Positions 44,282 through 52,895 of a stretch of 64,000 nucleotides of DNA are shown piece by piece (positions within the stretch are counted from its first letter, which is position 1; every line of letters begins with the position of its first letter). This DNA is from Chryseosolibacter sp964532595 (lineage in GTDB: Bacteria > Bacteroidota > Bacteroidia > Cytophagales > Cyclobacteriaceae), in the NCBI GenBank assembly GCA_964532595.1, contig CAZHIQ010000006.1:56334-120333 (forward strand), written 5' to 3'. The position numbers were made by a program, and so were the translations under genes. The notes below the pieces were generated by a model that searched no databases, was not told the DNA's origin, and saw nothing but the letters and a program-made list of their open reading frames with translations.

Positions 44282-45175
44282 TCACGGGGTTTTGTTTTCT
44301 ATAAGTTGATCTTTCTTTTGTTTTGTATCCATACCCTCCAGAACACTGCGAATGCGGTTGGCATCGGTCATGATGCGGTGCAGGGCGTTTACATCGCGCT
44401 TCATCAAATGATATTGGAAGCGCTGAAGATGCATGATGTACTCAAGAAGCGCCTGGTTCAGGTACTCCGCATTCTGTTCAAAAATCGGCGCCCACATATC
44501 CGGTGAACTCTTCGCCAATCGAACAGTTGACGCAAAACCACTTCCGGCAAGATTGAAGATATGTTTCTCGTCCTTCTCGATATCAAGCACCGTCAACCCG
44601 AGAAGAAAAGCACTCACGTGGGACAGATGAGAAACGTAGGCCACATGCTTATCATGTTCTACCGGATCCATGTAAATCGTATTCATTCCCAAAGCGTCGA
44701 AAACGGCCTGAGCCGTTGCCAGAGCTGTGGCTGAAGATTGTTCCTTATCACAAACAATGTTTGTCTTGTCTTTAAACAACCCATGGAACGCCGCATCAGG
44801 CCCCGAGTTCTCGGTACCTGCCAGGGGATGCGCGGCAACAAATTGCCCGCGCTTCGGATGAGCGGCCACCGCTTTACAGATCGCCCCCTTCGTTGATCCG
44901 GTATCAATCACCACCGCATGGTCCGGGAGAAAACGGAGCACCTCGTCAAGCACCGCTTGAATCGCTCCCACCGGAATCGCAATGACAACAAGATCGGATT
45001 GCTTCACCGCCTCTGGCAGGAGACACACTTCATCGACGAGGCCAAGCTCCACCGCCCGGGCTGCATGCGCGTCGTTCCGGTCAACACCAATGATGTGGGA
45101 CGCTAGCCCCGCCTTCCGCAAGTCGACGGCAATACTACCGCCGATCAGTCCCAACCCTATTACTGTTGTCTTCAT
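44282..45175 (-). CDS. tyrA: Prephenate dehydrogenase
   Basis: A 297-residue NAD(P)-dependent enzyme that converts prephenate to 4-hydroxyphenylpyruvate in tyrosine synthesis. It has the Rossmann start VIGLGLIGGSIAVDLRKAG, the VVIDTGSTKGAI and AHPLAGTENSGPDAAF signatures and HDKHVAYVSHLSH helix. No ACT or chorismate mutase domain is fused to it; the mutase is on the next gene. Its start overlaps the aminotransferase stop by ATGA. Confidence 0.94.
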   Translation of the reverse strand: MKTTVIGLGLIGGSIAVDLRKAGLASHIIGVDRNDAHAARAVELGLVDEVCLLPEAVKQSDLVVIAIPVGAIQAVLDEVLRFLPDHAVVIDTGSTKGAICKAVAAHPKRGQFVAAHPLAGTENSGPDAAFHGLFKDKTNIVCDKEQSSATALATAQAVFDALGMNTIYMDPVEHDKHVAYVSHLSHVSAFLLGLTVLDIEKDEKHIFNLAGSGFASTVRLAKSSPDMWAPIFEQNAEYLNQALLEYIMHLQRFQYHLMKRDVNALHRIMTDANRIRSVLEGMDTKQKKDQLIENKTP

Positions 45176-46386
45176 TTAATCGTGTCAACCGTTTTACGAT
45201 CCTCAACCCGCCATCCCTGCTGAAAACGCCGCAGGCGATCCAGTGCCTCTTTTAGTTTCTCCTCTGTCGCGCAAAGAGAGATGCGAACATATCGACGGCC
45301 ACCTTCACCGAAAATGAATCCCGGCGTGATGAACACTCTGGTTCCATACAGAATCTCGTCTATCCAGCGTTCGACATCATTAACTTCAGTCGGGGCTTTG
45401 GCCCAGACAAATAGTCCTGACTGCTCCGCATAGGTGCATCCCAGGAGATCAAGTATCTCTGTGGCAATTTTCTTCCTTCTTGAGTATAGCGCATTGAGTT
45501 CGGCAAACCAATCCTCACCACTTGCGTCGAGAGCGCTTACCGCCGCCTGCTGAAGCCCGAGGAACATGCCCGAGTCCATGTTCGACTTCACCGTTAAGAC
45601 AGCATCGATAAACTCCTTTTTGCCGGCAACCCAACCAATCCGCCACCCCGCCATATTATGCGACTTTGAAAGTGAGTTCAACTCAAGTGCTACGTCTTCC
45701 GCTCCTTCAACCGAAAGGAGGCTTACGGGATCATCATTGAGTATAAGGCTGTAGGGGTTGTCGTTAACAAGCAAAAAGCCAAACTCCCTGGCCAGATCAA
45801 CCAGCGCTTTCAATTCAGACCTGGACGCAACGCGACCTGTTGGCATGTGTGGGAAGTTGACCCACATAACCTTCACCTTTGACAGATCCTGCCTTCGCAA
45901 CGCATCCACGTCGATACCCCAATTCAAATCCTCACGCAACTTGTAAGTTCTTATCGACGCGCCAACGAGATTGGCGACTGACGAGTATGTTGGATATCCT
46001 GGGTCGGGAATCAGGACTTCGTCACCCGGATTTACATAGGCCATGGAAATATGCATGATCCCTTCCTTGGAACCCATCAGAGGAAGAATCATCGATTCCG
46101 GGTTCAATTCAACCTGGTACACGCGGTTATAGAACCGCGCAATTGCCTCGCGAAACGCGGGGATACCTTTGTAGCTTTGATAGCCGTGACTACCGGGATC
46201 CTGAGCCGTTTCGGTGAGAGCCTGAATCGCAGCAGGTGACGGCGCCTGGTCGGGGCTGCCGATACCGAGATTAATTACGCGAAGTTCAGGAGAGTCAAGA
46301 CCGCGGACCTCCGCCAGTTTTCTGCTGAAATAGTATTCCTCTACGTTGGCAATTCTGTTTGCCGTCTTTATCGTAACAGACGTCAT
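45172..46386 (-). CDS. PLP-dependent class I/II aminotransferase of the aromatic operon
   Basis: A 404-residue fold-type I aminotransferase with the PLP lysine in SLSKSHNMAGWRIGW and the carboxylate-binding Arg near the end (RYVRISL). Its place between pheA and tyrA suggests that it transaminates phenylpyruvate and hydroxyphenylpyruvate, or prephenate itself; this is inference from position. It resembles LL-diaminopimelate/aspartate-type enzymes in sequence, so the alternative is a broader substrate range. 11 nt after pheA. Confidence 0.88.
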   Translation of the reverse strand: MTSVTIKTANRIANVEEYYFSRKLAEVRGLDSPELRVINLGIGSPDQAPSPAAIQALTETAQDPGSHGYQSYKGIPAFREAIARFYNRVYQVELNPESMILPLMGSKEGIMHISMAYVNPGDEVLIPDPGYPTYSSVANLVGASIRTYKLREDLNWGIDVDALRRQDLSKVKVMWVNFPHMPTGRVASRSELKALVDLAREFGFLLVNDNPYSLILNDDPVSLLSVEGAEDVALELNSLSKSHNMAGWRIGWVAGKKEFIDAVLTVKSNMDSGMFLGLQQAAVSALDASGEDWFAELNALYSRRKKIATEILDLLGCTYAEQSGLFVWAKAPTEVNDVERWIDEILYGTRVFITPGFIFGEGGRRYVRISLCATEEKLKEALDRLRRFQQGWRVEDRKTVDTIK

Positions 46387-46397
46387 CGTCTCTTCGT

Positions 46398-47300
46398 TTA
46401 TTGGTATTCAATTCTTGCCTTTTTGTACTCTCCCAGGATGTTGAGATTTCTTACTTGCCGGAGCACCTGCTGAATCGCGTCATCATAGCTTTTACGACTG
46501 CTCCATTCCACATCGATGTGAATGGAGTATTCATTCGGCTTTCCGATAATCGGGATCGACTGAATTTTCGTCAGATTAATTTCGTGGTCCTTGAACACCA
46601 TCAGTACATCAGCCAGACTTCCCACGGCGTGGGCCACCTCGAAGCTAAGGGAAGCCTTATTGCTTTCGATCCGTCCGTTGGTGCGTTTTGATAAGACAAG
46701 GAACCGGGTGAAATTCTTTTTATGTGTTTCGATCCTGCGCTCGAGAATTTCCAGTCCGAATTTCTCCGCGGCGAACGCATTGGCGATCGCGGCAGTATCT
46801 TTCAATTCAAGATCACGGATCTTTTTTGCCGACAACGCGGTATCGTCGCTCTCACGCACCTCCACTCCCTCAAGCCCCTGTATGTATTCCGCACACTGAC
46901 GAATAGCCATGGGGTGGGACTCGATACATTTGATATCCTGCTTTTTAACGCCGGGGAGCGCCAGCAGGTGCATATGAATAGGCAGATACAGTTCGCCTAT
47001 AATGGAAAAGTGATAGCTCTGTAGCAGGAAGTAGTTGGGTAGTATACTACCTGCGATCGAATTTTCTATCGCCATGACGGCATACTGGGCCGCCCCCTTG
47101 TCAAGTTGCTCACAAAGTGCATGAAAAGTCAGGCACTCTATCGTTTCAACCTGCGCGCTCTTGCCAAAGTAAGTCAAGGCGGCTACCTCGTGGAAACTTG
47201 CGGCAATGCCCTGAATGGCTACACGTACTGTTTCATTTGCCGTGCCGTTATCGACAAGGTGATTCGGTTGTACCTGTTTCTCTGCACTCGTTGTTGTCAT
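46398..47300 (-). CDS. pheA: Prephenate dehydratase
   Basis: A 300-residue enzyme that makes phenylpyruvate. The catalytic domain (about residues 26-205) contains ENSIAGSILPNYFLL, SHPMAIRQCAEY and the catalytic NFTRF with Thr; a C-terminal ACT domain (about 213-300, KASLSFEVAHAVGSLADVLM) would bind phenylalanine. The first 25 residues (Ser/Thr/Asn-rich) exceed the family norm. No chorismate mutase domain is attached, consistent with its presence on the DAHP synthase. It is the first structural gene after the FFYFYYYF attenuator. Confidence 0.94.
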   Translation of the reverse strand: MTTTSAEKQVQPNHLVDNGTANETVRVAIQGIAASFHEVAALTYFGKSAQVETIECLTFHALCEQLDKGAAQYAVMAIENSIAGSILPNYFLLQSYHFSIIGELYLPIHMHLLALPGVKKQDIKCIESHPMAIRQCAEYIQGLEGVEVRESDDTALSAKKIRDLELKDTAAIANAFAAEKFGLEILERRIETHKKNFTRFLVLSKRTNGRIESNKASLSFEVAHAVGSLADVLMVFKDHEINLTKIQSIPIIGKPNEYSIHIDVEWSSRKSYDDAIQQVLRQVRNLNILGEYKKARIEYQ

Positions 47301-47341
47301 ACGAGACTATTTTCTTTCTTTCGTTGCAAAACGGTCAAAAC

Positions 47342-47368
47342 AAAAAAAGTCCCGGTTCTCCGGGACTT
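47342..47368 (-). terminator. Attenuator terminator (3:4 hairpin) upstream of pheA
   Basis: On the minus strand AAGTCCCGG (47368-47360), loop AGAA, CCGGGACTT (47355-47347) form a perfect 9-bp stem, running into seven T (47348-47342). It lies 42 nt before the pheA ATG and downstream of a leader peptide, so it ends transcription before, not after, a gene. The first arm can instead pair with the end of the leader-peptide gene (see leader entry). Confidence 0.8.
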
Positions 47369-47412
47369 CCTTGTGTTTCTATGTGATAAGTTAGCAACAA
47401 CACATACTACAC

Positions 47413-47475
47413 TCAAAGTCCCGCCCGGGTCTTAAAGTAATAGTAAAAATAAAAAAAAGTGTTGCTGTTGATCAT
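47413..47475 (-). CDS. Leader peptide of the aromatic amino-acid operon (FFYFYYYF)
   Basis: A 20-codon reading frame (ATG at 47475-47473, TGA at 47415-47413) encodes a peptide with eight aromatic residues in a row at positions 7-14: F-F-Y-F-Y-Y-Y-F. It lies between a promoter and a terminator upstream of pheA. Its last codons contain AAGACCCG (region 1, 47433-47426) and CGGGACTT (region 2, 47423-47416). Region 2 pairs with region 1 (one A-A mismatch) or perfectly over 8 bp with region 3, the first arm of the terminator (47367-47360). When the ribosome stalls on the Phe/Tyr codons for lack of charged tRNA, it covers region 1, frees region 2 for region 3, and prevents termination. Too short for ordinary gene calling; not a recognised named gene. 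Confidence 0.85.
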   Translation of the reverse strand: MINSNTFFYFYYYFKTRAGL

Positions 47476-47492
47476 TTCCGTTTCTTATGGCG

Positions 47493-47525
47493 CTAAGATA
47501 CGGACATTTCGTTTCTTCTTGCAAA
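47493..47525 (-). promoter_or_regulatory. Promoter of the leader peptide and pheA operon
   Basis: On the minus strand TTTG (47525-47522), a 21-nt spacer and TATCTTAG (47500-47493), one base off TAnnTTTG. Transcription would begin about 10-15 nt before the leader ATG at 47475. No other promoter is visible between the terminator and pheA. Confidence 0.5.
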
Positions 47526-47621
47526 CAAAGTCAGAATCTTTGTTAGATTTTTTACTCTAAACTAATGATTGTTAGGACTTCGCGCCGAGCCAGCCGACAA
47601 CGCAATCGTATACGAACCTCA

Positions 47622-47647
47622 GGTAGCGGCCGGTAACGGAGGCTACC
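47622..47647. repeat. Inverted repeat just after the FRG-domain gene
   Basis: GGTAGC (47622-47627) and GCTACC (47642-47647) form a 6-bp stem with an inner CCG-GTAA-CGG. It begins 4 nt after the minus-strand stop of the FRG gene; no T run follows, so it is at best a weak terminator separating that gene from the attenuator. Confidence 0.3.
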
Positions 47648-47651
47648 CGTC

Positions 47652-48377
47652 CTACCTCCGGTGCGAATCTTTCTCAAGAAAGATCCACTCCACATGTTTG
47701 GCAAGCCCGTCAATATCAGGGTACATCGACGCCGAGTTTATTCCGAAATGGTGAAGCCGTCTCTTGCACTCTCCGAAGCACTCACTGTTGATTTTTACTT
47801 TGAATAAGCGCTCCCGATAGGCCGGGTTTTCTTCAAAAGGAGTGAATTTCTTGTCCGGCCCCGACTTGTGAATGGTGAACCATCCGAACTGCGCCGATAT
47901 CCTTTTGGTAATATGGTTTGGTTTGAAAACCTTGTTGCCTACTCCGCTGAACGGATCAGGTTCGATACTCGAGTTGATGATGTCTTCCCTTGGCACATCA
48001 AAACCCCATACAACCGCATACCCGTCATCTTCATTATCGGAACGATGCGACATGGAAAACCACAGCGCGATAAGTGGATTCTCTGTCCAGTCGAGTAACC
48101 GGGTAGCCATCCCATGGTGCTGGGCGAGCGCCAGCCAATCCCACGCGCTGGCCGGCTGATAGTCAATCAGGTGAACACTGCGACGCTGGAAATCTTCGAG
48201 CATTTCCCTTTCGATCCGTTCTACATTCGGGACGCGGTAACGGGCGATCTTCGGCAATAATGTCTTGTCCTGGCTCTGACCCCGGTACAGGATGAACCGA
48301 TCATCCGGGATATTGAGAACAATATCCTGATACTCCCGGAAGCTTGACACGTTATAGGTTTGATTGCCGTGTTTCAT
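47652..48377 (-). CDS. FRG-domain protein
   Basis: A 241-residue protein whose N-terminal half is an FRG domain: the naming motif FILYRGQSQ (about residues 28-36) and the strongly conserved LALAQHHGMATRLLDWTENP (about 82-101) are present, followed by ALWFSMS. FRG proteins are widespread, often in variable genome regions, and biochemical function is unknown; some have been linked to defence or toxin contexts, but nothing here supports that. It is monocistronic, upstream of the pheA attenuator on the same strand and divergent from the aminotransferase at 48524, with 146 nt between. Confidence 0.85.
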   Translation of the reverse strand: MKHGNQTYNVSSFREYQDIVLNIPDDRFILYRGQSQDKTLLPKIARYRVPNVERIEREMLEDFQRRSVHLIDYQPASAWDWLALAQHHGMATRLLDWTENPLIALWFSMSHRSDNEDDGYAVVWGFDVPREDIINSSIEPDPFSGVGNKVFKPNHITKRISAQFGWFTIHKSGPDKKFTPFEENPAYRERLFKVKINSECFGECKRRLHHFGINSASMYPDIDGLAKHVEWIFLEKDSHRR

Positions 48378-48523
48378 AGGTATCCCAGGAGTGCGTTTAA
48401 ATTAATATGCCCGCCTGTCGTGGAAAACTACCCCATCCAAAAGAGCCTGCGAATTATTTTTTCGGCAAATCACTTGAATCCTTACAGTAAAAATCTCAAC
48501 ATCGCTGCTTCAACGACAATGTC

Positions 48524-49825
48524 ATGCGACAAAAATTACTCAGTGAAGGTGCCAGGGAGCTCACCTACGAAATCCGGGAGATCGTCAAGAAGGCCGAACA
48601 ATTAAAGAAACTTGGAGTCGACATCTCCTGGGAGAACATTGGAGATCCGATTCAAAAAAACCATAAACTTCCCGATTGGATCAAGGAAGTCATTGCGGAC
48701 CTCGTTCGCCGCGACGACACGTACAGCTATTGCCCTTCCAAAGGTATTCTTTCGACCCGGGAATTTCTCGCGGAGCAAACCAACGCCATGGGAGGCGTCC
48801 AGATTACCGCTGAAGACATTTGCTTCTTTAATGGCCTCGGCGACGCCATCGCGAAAGTGTATCAGTACATCACCCACACCTCGCGAGTGATCGGCCCGTC
48901 GCCTGCATACTCGACACACTCAAGCGCCGAAGCGGCACACGCGAACCATGAGCCGCTGACCTACAAGCTCGATCCGGAGAACCACTGGTATCCGGACCTC
49001 GATGACCTGTACAACAAGGTGAAGTACAATCCGAACATCGTCGGCATCCTTATCATCAACCCGGACAACCCGACCGGCATGGTATACCCGCTCGAAACAC
49101 TGAAGCGAATCGTGGAAATCGCCCGGGAATTCAAGCTATTTCTTGTCGCTGACGAAATCTATCTTAATATCACCTATAATGGTGCCCGCGCCTACGCGCT
49201 AGCCGAAATCATTGAAGATGTACCTGGTATTTCGATGAAGGGAATTTCGAAAGAAGTGCCCTGGCCCGGGGCCCGATGCGGGTGGATGGAGTACTACAAC
49301 CGTGACAAAGATGAAGACTTCGACCGGTTCTGCCAGGCCCTTGACAACGCCAAGATGATTGAAGTATGTTCGACCAAACTCCCTCAACTGGCAATCCCTA
49401 AAATTCTCGGTGACCCCCGGTTCAAAGTCTATCGGGAAGAAACAAATCAAAGCATTGGTAGAAGAAGCCGCATTATCGCGGACATACTTCATTCTATCCC
49501 GGAACTTACGTTCAACGAAACCTTCGGTGCTTTTTACAATACGATCATCTTCCGCGATGGTGTACTAAAACCGCATCAAAAAATTCAGATCGACAATCCG
49601 GCTGTCAGAGAACTCGTTGAAAAGTGGACTCAAGAGAAAATCGCCCTTGACAAACGATTTGTCTACTACCTGCTGGCGGCCAAGGGGGTCTGCGTAGTAC
49701 CTATCTCATCATTCTGTTCCGAACTACAAGGATTCAGAGTCACGCTGTTGGAAGAAGACGAAGCTACTCTCATTCAGACCTTCGAGGCGATTCGCGACGG
49801 AATCAGGGAGTACCTCGCGTCCTGA
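48524..49825 (+). CDS. PLP-dependent aminotransferase (alanine-aminotransferase-like)
   Basis: A 433-residue fold-type I aminotransferase with IINPDNPTGMVYP, VADEIYLNITYNG, PLP lysine in GISKEVPWPGARCGW and the C-terminal RVTLLEED Arg. The sequence runs most like large alanine/valine-pyruvate-type transaminases. It starts MRQKLLSEGARELTYEIREI and is of normal length. egtB begins 92 nt downstream on the same strand. If co-transcribed, it could provide a PLP C-S lyase activity missing from the ergothioneine genes, but its motifs are those of an aminotransferase, so this is speculation. Confidence 0.88.
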   Translation: MRQKLLSEGARELTYEIREIVKKAEQLKKLGVDISWENIGDPIQKNHKLPDWIKEVIADLVRRDDTYSYCPSKGILSTREFLAEQTNAMGGVQITAEDICFFNGLGDAIAKVYQYITHTSRVIGPSPAYSTHSSAEAAHANHEPLTYKLDPENHWYPDLDDLYNKVKYNPNIVGILIINPDNPTGMVYPLETLKRIVEIAREFKLFLVADEIYLNITYNGARAYALAEIIEDVPGISMKGISKEVPWPGARCGWMEYYNRDKDEDFDRFCQALDNAKMIEVCSTKLPQLAIPKILGDPRFKVYREETNQSIGRRSRIIADILHSIPELTFNETFGAFYNTIIFRDGVLKPHQKIQIDNPAVRELVEKWTQEKIALDKRFVYYLLAAKGVCVVPISSFCSELQGFRVTLLEEDEATLIQTFEAIRDGIREYLAS

Positions 49826-49917
49826 CAGGCGTGTAGAAGCTTATCCTCAAACGCCGCTGGGCACTGTTTCGGCCTGCGGGTACGATTTTTCATCGATTTG
49901 AGCACAACCATCAGGAT

Positions 49918-51117
49918 ATGGGACGGCTCGAGGCGTTTAGAAAATCGTATGGCACATCGGCGGGTGACAGTTCCCTGCTTGAACGCTACTTTGCAGTCAG
50001 GAAGTATTCGGAGTTCATTTGCGAACCCCTGCTGCTTGAGGATTATGTCGTCCAGCCCTCCGAAGAAGTGAGTCCGCCGAAGTGGCATTTGGCCCACACC
50101 ACCTGGTTTTTTGAGACCTTCGTTCTTAGCAACCTACTGGAAGACTACAACCATTTCCATCCGCGCTACGCATGGCTTTTCAACAGCTACTACGAAGGCG
50201 CGGGTGAACACAGCGCAAAACCGGATCGCGGAAATCTGTCACGACCGTCGGTCGATGAGATACTCGAGTACCGCGCCTACGTCGACCAGCACATGATCAA
50301 ACTAATAGGCGACGGCAACGCCGCCGCAGAGTCGATCATTGAACTCGGTCTCCATCACGAGCAACAACACCAGGAGCTTCTCTACACGGACATCAAGTAT
50401 ATCCTTGGACAAAATCCCCTATTCCCAACGTATCATGTCGAATTTCGTGAGACGCCACATCTCGAGGAAAACCATTCATTCATCCGTATCGAAGCAGGCG
50501 TCTACGACATCGGCGCGGAAAAGAGTGGATTCTCATTTGATCACGAGCGTCCGCAGCACAAGGTAATGCTTCCCGCCTTTGAGATTCGCGCCAGCCTGAT
50601 TACCAACGACGAGTATATTGCTTTTATCAACGCCGGCGGTTACCGTGATTACAGGTATTGGCTTAGCGAAGGATGGGAGTGGGTAAAGCGAGAAAATATT
50701 TCAGCACCGTTATACTGGCGGGAAGTAAGAGGCCATTGGTTCCGTTACGCCCTGTCGGGACTCGAAGAAGTTAACCCCGACGAGCCGGTTACCCATGTAA
50801 GCTTTTTTGAAGCCCACGCCTTCGCAACGTGGGCTGGCAAAAGACTTCCAACTGAGTTTGAGTGGGAAGCGGCGGCGCCTCACTTGCCCTGGGGATTACG
50901 CTGGGAGCACACCAACAGCGCCTTTTTGCCTTATCCCGGATACCGCCGGGAGGCGGGCCTTCTTGGCGAATACAACGGCAAGTTCATGGTGAATAGTATG
51001 GTTCTACGTGGAGCCTCTGTCGTTACGCCCGCTAATCATTCACGCGTTACCTACAGAAACTTCTTCGCTCCGCATTACCGTTGGCAGTTTACAGGCATAA
51101 GATTGTGTAAAGATTAA
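49918..51117 (+). CDS. egtB: Ergothioneine sulfoxide synthase EgtB
   Basis: A 399-residue non-haem iron enzyme that joins hercynine to a thiol and oxidises it. It has an N-terminal DinB-like domain with iron-ligand histidines (WHLAHTTWFFE, His57/His60, and LHHEQQHQE with His147 and His151) and a C-terminal formylglycine-generating-enzyme/sulfatase-modifying fold (about residues 170-399; GKRLPTEFEWEAAA, TYRNFFAPHYRWQFTGIRL). It starts at ATG 49918. egtD follows after 3 nt. No egtA, egtC or egtE is nearby, so this may be the type that uses cysteine rather than gamma-glutamylcysteine (inference). Confidence 0.9.
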   Translation: MGRLEAFRKSYGTSAGDSSLLERYFAVRKYSEFICEPLLLEDYVVQPSEEVSPPKWHLAHTTWFFETFVLSNLLEDYNHFHPRYAWLFNSYYEGAGEHSAKPDRGNLSRPSVDEILEYRAYVDQHMIKLIGDGNAAAESIIELGLHHEQQHQELLYTDIKYILGQNPLFPTYHVEFRETPHLEENHSFIRIEAGVYDIGAEKSGFSFDHERPQHKVMLPAFEIRASLITNDEYIAFINAGGYRDYRYWLSEGWEWVKRENISAPLYWREVRGHWFRYALSGLEEVNPDEPVTHVSFFEAHAFATWAGKRLPTEFEWEAAAPHLPWGLRWEHTNSAFLPYPGYRREAGLLGEYNGKFMVNSMVLRGASVVTPANHSRVTYRNFFAPHYRWQFTGIRLCKD

Positions 51118-51120
51118 GCC

Positions 51121-52092
51121 ATGGCAGGAGCGAAAATCACATACGATGCGGCCGTCACTCAGGCGGTCAGACAAGGGTTAACCCATTACCCCAAGTACCT
51201 ACCAAGCTGGCTCTTTTACGACGAACTCGGCGACCAGCTCTTTCGCAGGATTATGCGAATGCCCGAGTACTACTTAACACGTTGTGAATATGATATCCTG
51301 CAGCATAACAAGGAGGCTCTCCGAAAACACTTCAGCAGGAACAACGAGGCCTTTCGTCTTGTGGAGCTTGGCGCCGGTGACGGCCTCAAAACAGAAATTT
51401 TACTCCGAAACTTTGTTGATCACAGCATAGACTTTACCTACGCGCCGGTCGATATTTCAGCGAACGCGCTGGATATCTTGAAAAGCCGACTTCTTGACAA
51501 CAATCTATCGCAACTTCGCTTTGATCCTATCAACGATTCATACGATGGCGCCCTGGCGCGGCTGCATACCTCTCGGGAAAAGAAAGTTATCCTCTTCCTC
51601 GGCGCCAGTATTGGAAATTTTTCCGTTGAAGAGGCCGCTCAATTTCTCCGGAAGCTGGCAAGACCGCTCAACGATAACGACCTCATCTTGCTGGGTATAG
51701 ACCTGAAAAAAGATCCACGAATAATTCTTGAAGCGTATGACGACCCGCAAGGACTAACCGCCAGCTTCAACAAGAACATGTTAACCCGTCTGAATCGCGA
51801 GGCAGGAGCAACCTTCGATCCGGAAAATTTTATGCATTTCCCCTATTACGATCCGCAAAGTGGAGCAGCCAAAAGCTTTCTCGTAAGCAAGCGAGAACAA
51901 GTGGTCACTGTGGATGCTATCGGAAAAAGTATATCGTTTGATCCTTGGGAATCGATTCAGACGGAGGTATCCCAGAAGTATGACCTCGGCATGATTGAGA
52001 AGATGATGGCGATTACCGGGCTCAAGATTATAGAAATATTCTTTGATTCAGATCATTACTTCTGCGACATTCTCCTTCGTCCTAATCGGTAG
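51121..52092 (+). CDS. egtD: L-histidine N-alpha-methyltransferase EgtD
   Basis: A 323-residue SAM-dependent enzyme that trimethylates histidine to hercynine. The DUF2260-type fold is clear: WLFYDELGDQLFRRIMRMPEYYLTRCEYDIL-type start, SAM motif VELGAGDGLKTEILL (about residues 80-94), APVDISANAL and LFLGASIGNF. It pairs with egtB and ends 5 nt before the convergent YceI gene. Confidence 0.93.
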   Translation: MAGAKITYDAAVTQAVRQGLTHYPKYLPSWLFYDELGDQLFRRIMRMPEYYLTRCEYDILQHNKEALRKHFSRNNEAFRLVELGAGDGLKTEILLRNFVDHSIDFTYAPVDISANALDILKSRLLDNNLSQLRFDPINDSYDGALARLHTSREKKVILFLGASIGNFSVEEAAQFLRKLARPLNDNDLILLGIDLKKDPRIILEAYDDPQGLTASFNKNMLTRLNREAGATFDPENFMHFPYYDPQSGAAKSFLVSKREQVVTVDAIGKSISFDPWESIQTEVSQKYDLGMIEKMMAITGLKIIEIFFDSDHYFCDILLRPNR

Positions 52093-52097
52093 ACGTT

Positions 52098-52793
52098 TTA
52101 TAAGGGGTTCACCTCGATCGCCTGTTTATCACGCAAGGCGGCCAAGAACAACTCGATGTTCACCGTCTCGGAAATGAACTTATCGCCAAGCGTCTTGTCG
52201 TTCCCGTAATTCATCTCCCATTGTCGGCGGTCTATATCAAAGTTCGCCCGGGCTTCCAAGCGCTCGCCCTTCATTTCAACCCTCGCCGGAAAGGTGATAT
52301 TCCGCGTCACTTCTTTGATCTGCAAATTTCCACTGATAAGGAAATTGGCACCCTCAACTAACGATTTATCCTGCTCACCGGATTCAAAAGGCGCGACACC
52401 CGTTATCTCAAAACGAGAAGTACCGAAATTGGCCGCATCAAAGAAATCGCCGCTAAGTAAGTGCGGACGGAGCTTCGTATCAAAGACTTCTCCCTCTTCC
52501 TCCGGATCCAGGGAACTGATGTCAATCACAAAGGTTCCTTCCGTCAGCTGGTCATCCTCGACATCTACAGCGCCGTATTGCAACCGGAACGTACCCGTGT
52601 GGTTTTTTCCAACGCCATGACCTGTAAACCGTATCCACGAACTGGCAGTATCAACGTTGAACACATCGCCATCGCCCGACATTGGAAGAACCTGATTAGA
52701 GATAACTGCCTGATCGCCTTTCGGCGCCTTCTGACAGGCCAGCGCCAGCACACCACACAATGCACCGACCGAAAATTGCAACACGCTTCTCAT
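52098..52793 (-). CDS. YceI-family lipoprotein
   Basis: A 231-residue lipoprotein (lipobox LALAC at residues 16-20) carrying a YceI lipocalin-like domain of about 175 residues, a fold that binds isoprenoid or lipid-like ligands. FNVDTASSWIRFTGHGVGKN, GTFVIDISSLD and the C-terminal SETVNIELFLAA fit the family. Function of most YceI proteins is not known. It stands alone on the minus strand; an inverted-repeat terminator lies just upstream and belongs to the next gene. Confidence 0.9.
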   Translation of the reverse strand: MRSVLQFSVGALCGVLALACQKAPKGDQAVISNQVLPMSGDGDVFNVDTASSWIRFTGHGVGKNHTGTFRLQYGAVDVEDDQLTEGTFVIDISSLDPEEEGEVFDTKLRPHLLSGDFFDAANFGTSRFEITGVAPFESGEQDKSLVEGANFLISGNLQIKEVTRNITFPARVEMKGERLEARANFDIDRRQWEMNYGNDKTLGDKFISETVNIELFLAALRDKQAIEVNPL

Positions 52794-52842
52794 ACCTGAA
52801 TAGTTCTAAATAGCCCGCAATGGTAAAAATTCTGTTCCCCAA

Positions 52843-52870
52843 CAAAAAGCCCGGAGCGAACTCCGGGCTT
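52843..52870 (-). terminator. Terminator of the ThuA/PQQ-dehydrogenase fusion gene
   Basis: A perfect 10-bp stem, AAGCCCGGAG (52847-52856) and CTCCGGGCTT (52861-52870), loop CGAA, with T5 on the minus strand (52848-52844). It lies 26 nt beyond the minus-strand stop at 52896. Confidence 0.85.
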
Positions 52871-52895
52871 CTGCAGGAAAAACCAAGAACCTTAG

